Assembly: GCA_041690695.1 (NCBI GenBank) | Contig: JBEPVZ010000009.1 | Span: 1 to 35,953, forward strand | Source: JBEPVZ01 sp041690695 | GTDB lineage: Bacteria > Patescibacteriota > Microgenomatia > Daviesbacterales > UBA10151 | Length of the DNA stretch: 35,953 bases | Direction of reading: 5' to 3' | Position numbers and translations under genes: made by a program | Shown here: positions 30,400 through 35,953 of the stretch, piece after piece | Numbering within the stretch: position 1 is the stretch's first letter | Layout: every line of letters begins with the position of its first letter | Notes under the pieces: generated by a model | What the model was told of the DNA's origin: nothing | What the model saw: the letters and a program-made list of their open reading frames with translations, nothing else | Database searches by the model: none

Positions 30400-31044
30400 T
30401 TAGCTTTTAGCTAAAACTACCACCATCGTCTCCTCTGGTAATTTATCTTTGGTAATCGAGAGCTTGGGTTGAGGAACGCTCGAATCAGCACCCATCTCCT
30501 TTAGAAAAGCTTCCACACCCTCGATTGGTAATTCCTGACCCGGAAGTTTGTAATGCATTGGAATAATAATTCTTGGTTCAAGTTGAGAGACAACTTGGCT
30601 AGCTTCTTTAGCATCAATCGTATAATTTCCACCCACTGGAATTAATAAAATATCCGTTTCGCCAATCTCCTCAGCCTGCTCTTCGGTTAGAACATGCCCA
30701 AGATCACCTAAGTGAACGATATGTAAGCCATCTATAATTAAACTATAAACGGTATTCTTACCTCGTTCCGAACCTTGAGTCTTATCATGCCAAGTCTGAA
30801 TGCCGTTAAATGACACCCCTTTAACTTCATATTCCCCTGGTCCACTAACTAAAACCGGACTATTTGGAATAGCTTCAGTAAAACTATGATCTGGGTGAGA
30901 ATGAGTGACAACTAAAGCATCGGCCTCAAGATCGGATGGCTTTGGGAGTTTAAGGCCAATTTTAGGATCAAATGGATCAATTACGACGGTTGCAGATTTG
31001 CCTTTCAGTTTAAATAATGCCTGTCCGTACCAATAAATGTCCAT
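30400..31044 (-). CDS. metallo-beta-lactamase fold hydrolase (UlaG-like)
   Basis: 214 residues. The metal motif THSHPDHS (HxHxDH) lies at about 48-55; LHIVHLGDLGH carries the next metal His/Asp, and IIPMHY the last His. The compact form without an added domain resembles the UlaG/UPF0173 group of metal-dependent hydrolases. Substrate unknown. Promoter TTGAGA-N18-TAAGAT, nine bases before the ATG, interleaved with the divergent promoter. Confidence 0.88.
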   Translation of the reverse strand: MDIYWYGQALFKLKGKSATVVIDPFDPKIGLKLPKPSDLEADALVVTHSHPDHSFTEAIPNSPVLVSGPGEYEVKGVSFNGIQTWHDKTQGSERGKNTVYSLIIDGLHIVHLGDLGHVLTEEQAEEIGETDILLIPVGGNYTIDAKEASQVVSQLEPRIIIPMHYKLPGQELPIEGVEAFLKEMGADSSVPQPKLSITKDKLPEETMVVVLAKS

Positions 31045-31053
31045 CGGATTTTG

Positions 31054-31083
31054 ATCTTATCATATCGCTTGACCTCCTCTCAA
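31054..31083 (-). promoter_or_regulatory. promoter of metallo-hydrolase gene
   Basis: Minus-strand TTGAGA (31083-31078), 18-base spacer, TAAGAT (31059-31054) with a TGA extension; ATG 31044 is nine bases on. Confidence 0.55.
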
Positions 31084-31097
31084 GACTCCACTACAAT
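31069..31097 (+). promoter_or_regulatory. promoter of Ig-like gene
   Basis: TTGACC (31069-31074), 17-base spacer, TACAAT (31092-31097), then seven bases to GTG 31105. It is interleaved with the divergent promoter, so the two cannot be occupied together. Confidence 0.65.
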
Positions 31098-31104
31098 TTG
31101 AGCT

Positions 31105-31533
31105 GTGTCTCGCCAACTTTCCCAAAAGAGTTTTATAATCAGTAGTTTTTTAATTCTACTCGTCGGTCTTGGCTTTATTGCCGGGCTATATTTTTTAGTC
31201 AATCCGATCGCAGGACAAACTAATTGGCTAAGTAACGGCCCAGTTACAACAGATCCGATCAGTTTTAACTTAGAAATAGCGACCCCGGATGATAATATCT
31301 TAAGCTTTGATAAATCGACCATTATTTCCGGGCAAACCTCGGCCCTCGCGACAGTTATTATCTCAGGCATTGATCAGGATAGCGAAGTTACAGCCGATAA
31401 AAATGGGGATTTTTCTCGAGTTGTCAATTTAGATGAAGGTCCAAACTCTTTTAAGATTACCGCGTATGACGATCAAGGCAATTTTAAAACCGTGATCCGA
31501 AATATTTACTATTCAACGGAGGCACTTCCATGA
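31105..31533 (+). CDS. membrane-anchored Ig-like domain protein
   Basis: 142 residues from GTG 31105. A membrane segment (about residues 10-32) is followed by a single extracellular beta-sandwich (ATVIISGIDQDSEVTADKNG, then NSFKITAYDDQGN), resembling the bacterial Ig-like or glucodextranase B repeat, whose DGxFxxxVxLxEGxNxIxxxAxDxxGN pattern it follows. Probably displayed at the cell surface. It overlaps the next gene by four bases, which supports joint expression. Confidence 0.75.
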   Translation: MSRQLSQKSFIISSFLILLVGLGFIAGLYFLVNPIAGQTNWLSNGPVTTDPISFNLEIATPDDNILSFDKSTIISGQTSALATVIISGIDQDSEVTADKNGDFSRVVNLDEGPNSFKITAYDDQGNFKTVIRNIYYSTEALP

Positions 31534-32234
31534 AAAAGTATTTGGTATTTAGTATCTGGTATTTAGTATTTATGGGAACAATTATCACAACTCCAGTGAT
31601 CGCTGACGATGCCAGTACTTCAGCGGACACCGCCCAAAAACTTCAGGACTTACAAATAGAGATTGCTTCAAAAGCCGCTACTATTAAAAATCAAGTCACT
31701 CAAAAAATTGATAATAAAGCTTTTATCGGTATCATTACCTCAAAAACGGATTCTCAAATTGAGTTAAAGTTAGCTGATGGAACAAGCCAAATAGTTTTAA
31801 TTAATACCTTTACTGATATTACCTATCAATCAACAAAACTGACCAAAAGTATTTTGAAAGATGACTACATTGCGGCTTTAGGCGAAATGGATGATAAAAA
31901 TAATTTAGTCGCTAAACGGCTTGTTAAACTAACTCCCCGAGACTCAAATATCACTGATCAGGTCTGGGGTAAAATTACAACCATCTCCTCGCCTAACTTT
32001 GTGCTGGCACTCAAAGATTCCAGTAAATTATCGGTTTACACCAATAATTCAACTACTTTTGAATTGGGTAATGAAGAAGTTGAGGCCAGCCGATTAGAGA
32101 ATAATAAAATGGTCGTTATTATTGGAGTTAAAAATGATCAAAGATTTAATGCTCGCTTTGTCTATATTGTGCCAAGCGGAACAATTATTAAACCAAGCTC
32201 AACTAAGACGGCTAGTTCTTCGGCGAAAAAATAA
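31530..32234 (+). CDS. secreted DUF5666-like protein
   Basis: 234 residues. A signal peptide (MKKYLVFSIWYLVFMGTIIT, then a VIADDA-like cleavage site) exports the product. FIGIITSKTDSQIELKLADG followed by a second copy-like strand set (VWGKITTISSPNFVLALKDS) gives two short OB-like domains, of the kind grouped as DUF5666. GGAGG lies seven bases before the ATG, which overlaps the previous stop (ATGA). The 3' end overlaps the convergent nucleotidyltransferase by 23 bases. Function unknown; a cell-surface role with its neighbour is likely. Confidence 0.75.
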   Translation: MKKYLVFSIWYLVFMGTIITTPVIADDASTSADTAQKLQDLQIEIASKAATIKNQVTQKIDNKAFIGIITSKTDSQIELKLADGTSQIVLINTFTDITYQSTKLTKSILKDDYIAALGEMDDKNNLVAKRLVKLTPRDSNITDQVWGKITTISSPNFVLALKDSSKLSVYTNNSTTFELGNEEVEASRLENNKMVVIIGVKNDQRFNARFVYIVPSGTIIKPSSTKTASSSAKK

Positions 32235-32913
32235 TTTTAACCTCTTTTTCAGCTTCAGTCAGATCCTTAACGGTATCTACTCCCCGCCAATAAGCCTCAC
32301 TTTTAAAAACTAAAAACTTTTCTTTAGGTAGTTTTGGGAAAGTTTCAGTTTCATGATCGCCGACGTCTGGCAAGAGTTTCTGGATTTGGTGATTAAAAAT
32401 ATAAACTCCACCATTTATCCAATGTGGCAAAATCGGCTTTTCTTTAAAACCTAAAATCTGATCGGAGTCATTAAATTCGACAATCCCGTAAGGGCTTCTG
32501 AGCGGCGAAACGACAATTGTGGCAATAGCCTGGTTATCTGAGTGTTTTTTCAAAAGTCCTGGGAAATCTGATTGCCAAAGAATATCTCCATTCATAACCA
32601 CAATATCTTCCCAGTCATGGAGCTTCTTCATCGCCTGTTTAATTCCGCCACCTCGCCCGAGCGGCTGATCTTCTTCTGAATAAAGAATCTTAATACCAAA
32701 TTTACTACCATCCCCAAAATAATCCATTAAAGCTTCCCGCTTATAACTGCAGGCAAACACAAAATCGGTTACCCCGATGGCTTTAAGTTGGTCAACTTGG
32801 TAAGCAATAATCGGCTTACCCAAAATCTCAACCATAGGTTTAGGTCGATCAAGAGTATAAGGTCGGAGCCTCTCCCCTTTTCCACCAGCTAAAATAATGG
32901 CCTGAGTAATCAC
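32212..32913 (-). CDS. sugar-phosphate nucleotidyltransferase
   Basis: 233 residues. The signature AILAGGKGERLRPYTLDRPK lies at the N-terminus, with VVMNGDILW as the metal-Asp strand. The short form without a C-terminal hexapeptide or PMI domain matches enzymes such as mannose-1-phosphate guanylyltransferase or heptose-1-phosphate guanylyltransferase. Paired with the upstream phosphohexomutase, it probably makes GDP-mannose or a related NDP-sugar. GTG start overlapping the previous stop as GTGA. Confidence 0.88.
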   Translation of the reverse strand: MITQAIILAGGKGERLRPYTLDRPKPMVEILGKPIIAYQVDQLKAIGVTDFVFACSYKREALMDYFGDGSKFGIKILYSEEDQPLGRGGGIKQAMKKLHDWEDIVVMNGDILWQSDFPGLLKKHSDNQAIATIVVSPLRSPYGIVEFNDSDQILGFKEKPILPHWINGGVYIFNHQIQKLLPDVGDHETETFPKLPKEKFLVFKSEAYWRGVDTVKDLTEAEKEVKIIFSPKN

Positions 32914-34319
32914 TTTTTAATCTCCTGATCAATTTCAGCATATTGATTAATTAATGACATTATTTTAATTTTTCGAGCTTCATCTTCCTTGCCCATATGC
33001 TCCTCCAGATTAAGTCTTAATAGCGGTTCAGTATTTGATGATCTAATATTAAATCTCCATTCCGGAAAGGAGATTGTCACACCGTCAAGTGTATCTAAAA
33101 CCCCATCTCCAAATTCTTTCTTCAGAACATCAATAACTTCCTCAGCATTTTTAACTTTAAAATTAATCTCGCCCGATTCCTGACTTTTTTTAATTTCTCG
33201 AACAATCTCAGATAACTTTTTATTATCTCTAGTCATGACTTTTAAAATCATCAAAACAACTGGAATTTGTGATTCAGCAAAGCCGGTATCTTTAAAATAA
33301 TAATGACCCGACATCTCACCACCAAAAATCGCATCCACTTCGGTCATCTTTTCCGTGATATATGCATGCCCAGTTTTACTAATAACGAGCTCGCCACCAT
33401 ATTGCTCAGTTACTAATTTTGGATTTAAGATCGCTTGAGTATTAGTCACAATCCTTTGACCAGATTCTTGTCTTAAAAGTTCTTGAGCAACTAATGCCGT
33501 AATTATTGATGATTTGATAATCTGCCCTTTTTCATCAATATAAAACATCCGATCACCATCACCATCTGGCGCTAGCCCAAGATCCGCTTTTTGCTCAATT
33601 ACCTTTTTTTGAAGATCAATTAAATTTTCAGATTGGAGTGGATCGGCTTGATGTGCTGGGAATGTCCCATCAAGATCAAAATTCATTTTGATTAATTGAC
33701 CAGGAATTTTTTTAAATAAAGCATCTAAATAGACTGCACCCATAGAATTCGCCGCGTCGGCCACGATTTTAAATTCCTTAATTTCAGGATTGCCCGCAAT
33801 TTGCATAGCATGATCAACTTCATCCGCCACTAATTGATTTGTATCAACTTCAGTAATCTGACCACTTTTAGGGAGATCACTCTCCATTATTGAGTCATCA
33901 TTTAAAGCTAACTCTTTAATCTTATCCATGCCATTATTTTTACCGATCTTAATTAACCCTTTGTCGCCACGTTTGATAATTTTTAATCCGTTATATTCTT
34001 TAGGATTATGTGAAGCGCTTAGTTGAAGTCCACCTGCAGCATTAAATTTTAAAACCGCATAATAAACAGTCGGTGTTGAAACAATTCCCAAGTCTAAAAC
34101 CTCTACTCCCAATTTTTGGAGTGTGTCTATAATGACTTTATGAAGTGAGGGTGACGAAATTCTCATATCTCGCCCTAAAACTAGTTTAAATTCTTTATTA
34201 TCACCTCGAAGAAAAGTTACAATTGCCCGGATTATAGAAATAATATTTTGCTCATTAATCTCATCTGGATAAATTCCGCGAATGTCATAGGCCTTAAAAA
34301 TCTTTTCAGGAGGTAACAT
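32910..34319 (-). CDS. manB: phosphomannomutase/phosphoglucomutase
   Basis: 469 residues from ATG 34319. The phosphoserine loop LSASHNPKEYNGLKI (about residue 102), the metal loop PDGDGDRMFYID (about 250) and the sugar-binding GEMSGHYYF (about 330) are all intact; the phosphate-binding RSSNTEP closes the protein. It interconverts hexose 6- and 1-phosphates, feeding the nucleotidyltransferase encoded next. A TTG start two codons upstream is possible but not needed. A weak promoter TTGAAG-N17-TATCCC precedes it. Confidence 0.93.
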   Translation of the reverse strand: MLPPEKIFKAYDIRGIYPDEINEQNIISIIRAIVTFLRGDNKEFKLVLGRDMRISSPSLHKVIIDTLQKLGVEVLDLGIVSTPTVYYAVLKFNAAGGLQLSASHNPKEYNGLKIIKRGDKGLIKIGKNNGMDKIKELALNDDSIMESDLPKSGQITEVDTNQLVADEVDHAMQIAGNPEIKEFKIVADAANSMGAVYLDALFKKIPGQLIKMNFDLDGTFPAHQADPLQSENLIDLQKKVIEQKADLGLAPDGDGDRMFYIDEKGQIIKSSIITALVAQELLRQESGQRIVTNTQAILNPKLVTEQYGGELVISKTGHAYITEKMTEVDAIFGGEMSGHYYFKDTGFAESQIPVVLMILKVMTRDNKKLSEIVREIKKSQESGEINFKVKNAEEVIDVLKKEFGDGVLDTLDGVTISFPEWRFNIRSSNTEPLLRLNLEEHMGKEDEARKIKIMSLINQYAEIDQEIKK

Positions 34320-34384
34320 AATCAACTGGGGATAAATAATATCACCAAACCCTTCAAACTGCTAGAAATAAATTTGTAAGAAAA

Positions 34385-34699
34385 CTATTTTCTAACATCA
34401 CTCACTAAAACTGCTTCCTGCAACCTCTGCCAAGGAACGTTAATATCGCGGTGACTTTGAAAATGGCCAGATTGCTCCTCTCTAAAAGTCTGAAGCTCAC
34501 CATAAACCTGATCAACCTTAATAGTTAGATCATCTAATCTTTTGCTTAATTCATTAACTACATTTCTAAACTCGTTAATCAGATTTCTAAGACTACTTAT
34601 CTCTGAACGAAGAGATAGGACTTCTGAATGAAGAGAACTAAAATCCTGCTTAGTCACAAAGACCTTACTTAGTTTAATAATATCGGCATCAGTTATCAC
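34385..34699 (-). CDS. coiled-coil protein, 104 residues
   Basis: 104 residues from GTG 34699. Residues about 15-75 form a long heptad coiled coil (SEVLSLRSEISSLRNLINEF, then VVNELSKRLDDLTIKVDQVY), so a dimer or bundle is likely. No enzymatic motif. The frame opens to TTG 34723, but TATAAT lies inside that stretch, six bases before GTG 34699 with TTGTCA 17 bases upstream, so the GTG is chosen. It diverges from the T-box leader. Function unknown. Confidence 0.7.
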   Translation of the reverse strand: MITDADIIKLSKVFVTKQDFSSLHSEVLSLRSEISSLRNLINEFRNVVNELSKRLDDLTIKVDQVYGELQTFREEQSGHFQSHRDINVPWQRLQEAVLVSDVRK

Positions 34700-34705
34700 A
34701 AATTG

Positions 34706-34734
34706 ATTATAAATCTCTATCAAAAAGTTGACAA
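34706..34734 (-). promoter_or_regulatory. promoter of coiled-coil gene
   Basis: Minus-strand TTGTCA (34734-34729), 17-base spacer, TATAAT (34711-34706), six bases before GTG 34699. It decides the start. Confidence 0.7.
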
Positions 34735-34757
34735 TATCCTAGTTTCGTGCCTAAATT

Positions 34758-34785
34758 TTGACAAATCCTTTAAATATGCTATAAT
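34758..34785 (+). promoter_or_regulatory. T-box leader promoter
   Basis: TTGACA (34758-34763), 16-base spacer, TATAAT (34780-34785) with TGC extension (34777-34779). It starts a leader of about 270 bases near 34792. Confidence 0.75.
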
Positions 34786-34791
34786 TACTAT

Positions 34792-34980
34792 CAACAACTG
34801 AATATTAAACGCGTTTGCATTGGAGTCACGATCCAAAAGCGGATCCCCAAAATGGGATACGGAGAGTAAAAGCCGTAAAAGATTTACAGTCGATGTCGCA
34901 GAAAGCGGAGTCGTCATTAAGAGCTTGAGAGAGTAATTCTCTCAGGAATTAAGGATGGGACCGCGGAAGGTCCTTTTTTT
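34792..34980 (+). promoter_or_regulatory. T-box riboswitch-like leader
   Basis: AGGATGGGACCGCG at 34952-34965 matches the T-box consensus AGGGTGGNACCGCG at all but one fixed base. It folds as a T-box antiterminator: AAGGA (34951-34955) pairs with TCCTT (34971-34975), enclosing the 7-base bulge TGGGACC and a small hairpin closed by GGAA. The competing terminator is GGACC/GGTCC plus T7. Upstream hairpins include TTGAGAGA/TCTCTCAG (about 34925-34945) and ATCCC/GGGAT (34843-34858). I could not align a canonical Stem I or read the specifier codon. The variable bulge base is G, which would pair with discriminator C (usual in tRNA-His) or wobble with U (tRNA-Gly, -Cys). An uncharged tRNA would permit readthrough. 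Confidence 0.68.
34958..34980 (+). terminator. intrinsic terminator of T-box leader
   Basis: GGACC (34958-34962), loop GCGGAA, GGTCC (34969-34973), then seven T. It is exclusive with the antiterminator, since both use 34958-34962 and 34971-34973. Confidence 0.7.
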
Positions 34981-35002
34981 ATGGTTTTTAAAACCATAAA
35001 TG

Positions 35003-35063
35003 CCTTCCGTTCCTTATTTATCACGTCTAGTTGCGTGGTGAATAACGAACGGGAGGTTTTTTT
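35003..35063 (+). terminator. long hairpin plus T7 that buries the ribosome binding site
   Basis: CCTTCCGTTC (35003-35012) pairs with GAACGGGAGG (35047-35056), then after a C-C mismatch TTATTTATCACG (35014-35025) pairs with CGTGGTGAATAA (35034-35045), closing loop TCTAGTTG. That is 22 pairs including three G-U. Seven T follow directly. The GGGAGG Shine-Dalgarno of the next gene lies in the 3' strand, so the hairpin could both end transcription and block translation. A small palindrome ATGGTTTT-T-AAAACCAT (34981-34997) precedes it. Confidence 0.65.
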
Positions 35064-35888
35064 ATGGAAAAAATAACGATAACAAACGCCTTAGATACTA
35101 TTACAAGATTTAACCAGTCCGAAGACTGGCAGGCGACCGCATTAGTTGAACAAACTTTGGGTAATTCTTTATCCTTAACTGGAAATTTAGAATTTGGAGT
35201 TTTTACCTGCCCTCCTATCAATGCTCGATTACTTTTAAGCGATTCCCCGGAAAGATATATTTTAACCGACTCAACCCAAAATAACTTTGAAAAAGGGGGG
35301 ATTGCAAACCGAATTATTAAATTATTTAAAGAGCTTATTGAACAAAGATATAACCCAACCTTAAGAGTCATTATCGGAGACACGGACGAGATTGATTATT
35401 TTTTCCCAGTTTTAGGACAACCTGCCAGGCTGAATTTAGAAGTTGCCGAAGAACGAAAGGATCAATATGCCAAAAACCTAGAACAACGTTTAAAAACCAT
35501 ATTCCCTTGGACCTTTACAATTGATCGATATAGTCAGATTGACTTATTGTTTGATGACCAACTATCACCACCAAGTTTAGAATCATCCAGCTTACAAAAA
35601 GATCTCAAAGTTGAACAAGGCCAAATAGCTATGGCTTTTAGAGAAGCTGGCTATTATGAAGGTTACCCTTCGCCAACAAGCGATGAAATTAAAGAGATCT
35701 GTCGTTTAAAATTTCAAACTTATGCATACCAAGGATGTCGTTTGGGAGAGTTCTTTCCGAATATGACTCTTATTCAAAATGAATTCCCACTTTTAATGCG
35801 AACTCGGATGTTAAATATCCTAAATCAACAAACCAACCAAAGAATAATACCCGCCATCTATCCAATCGCGGATCGGAGCAAACGATAA
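35064..35888 (+). CDS. protein of unknown function under T-box control
   Basis: 274 residues, soluble, no recognised family. Features: FGVFTCPPINARLLLSDSPE near residue 45, RVIIGDTDEIDYFFPVLGQP at about 110-130 (an acidic loop after a strand, as in a Rossmann-like or nucleotidyl-transferring fold), and a helical C-terminus ending in basic residues (ADRSKR). GGGAGG stands seven bases before ATG 35064. A T-box in front usually marks an aminoacyl-tRNA synthetase or an amino acid biosynthesis or transport gene, but this sequence is none that I recognise. The next gene begins one base after its stop. Confidence 0.75.
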   Translation: MEKITITNALDTITRFNQSEDWQATALVEQTLGNSLSLTGNLEFGVFTCPPINARLLLSDSPERYILTDSTQNNFEKGGIANRIIKLFKELIEQRYNPTLRVIIGDTDEIDYFFPVLGQPARLNLEVAEERKDQYAKNLEQRLKTIFPWTFTIDRYSQIDLLFDDQLSPPSLESSSLQKDLKVEQGQIAMAFREAGYYEGYPSPTSDEIKEICRLKFQTYAYQGCRLGEFFPNMTLIQNEFPLLMRTRMLNILNQQTNQRIIPAIYPIADRSKR

Positions 35889-35889
35889 T

Positions 35890-35953
35890 ATGAATAATTC
35901 ACAAAATAAAATTAGCCAAGTTATGTCAATTCTAAATTTATATGATGCCAAGA
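35890..35953 (+). CDS. start of next gene, cut by window end
   Basis: ATG 35890 opens a frame of 21 complete codons to the window edge (MNNSQNKISQVMSILNLYDA). It starts one base after the stop of the previous gene, so it belongs to the same T-box-led operon. Too little is present to name it; it may be the true target of the regulation. Confidence 0.55.
   Translation, partial: MNNSQNKISQVMSILNLYDAK

Noticed and set aside
34720..34917. 65-residue minus-strand frame
   Set aside because: It lies across the T-box leader and its promoter, with no start signal or protein-like composition.
35027..35383. 118-residue minus-strand frame
   Set aside because: It is a shadow of the gene at 35064 and covers the RBS hairpin.
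1..35953. CRISPR array, IS element or prophage
   Set aside because: No regularly spaced repeats, transposase, integrase or phage structural gene was seen.

Overview
The window looks like part of a Patescibacteria (candidate phyla radiation) chromosome. It is AT-rich and very compact: genes overlap by 1 to 35 bases within operons, and several convergent genes run into each other at their 3' ends. TGA is used as a stop, so this is not the code-25 Absconditabacteria/Gracilibacteria lineage. Most genes lie on the minus strand. The phylum is inferred from style and content; no marker gene here fixes it.

A striking general feature is promoter layout. Around fifteen genes that start a transcript have a sigma-70 type -10 hexamer 6 to 9 bases before the start codon, so the transcript should begin at or beside the start codon (leaderless mRNA). 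Many also have a TTGACA-like -35 at 17-18 bases. Shine-Dalgarno sequences appear mainly at internal operon genes and at a few leadered genes.

Layout. 1-759: AT-rich, no gene; two perfect DnaA-box matches and inverted repeats (weak origin candidate). 760-9922: housekeeping, including YebC, a TPR protein, a 43-residue lysine-rich protein followed by an LCP-like/LytR_C membrane protein, a CPA2 antiporter, an RluA-type pseudouridine synthase, a response regulator, a CYTH protein and a GAF histidine kinase. 9946-17205: accessory region, with an 8-TM protein, an Orn/Lys/Arg decarboxylase, an SMR-type transporter, an XRE regulator, a deoxyribosyltransferase-like protein, and an unusual 686-residue protein joining an HTH-like N-terminus, an NB-ARC (STAND) NTPase and the same 8-TM domain. 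A frameshifted methyltransferase follows. 17287-21226: a seven-gene operon (methyltransferase, class I isoprenoid synthase, nucleotide kinase, Ham1-type NTPase, Gre-like factor, two Nudix hydrolases). 21337-34699: mostly core genes (DksA/TraR, Lgt, GalU, EF-P, leucyl aminopeptidase, tRNA-Leu, DnaB, phosphohexomutase with a sugar nucleotidyltransferase) plus hypotheticals. 34740-35953: an apparent T-box riboswitch leader, with an intrinsic terminator and then a second long hairpin that contains the ribosome binding site, upstream of an unrecognised gene and the start of another.

The most promising unusual items are the T-box plus RBS-hairpin cassette at 34758-35063, the membrane STAND protein with its operator and neighbours at 13109-16601, and the isoprenoid synthase/nucleotide-sanitation operon at 17287-21226. 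Functions of these systems are inference.
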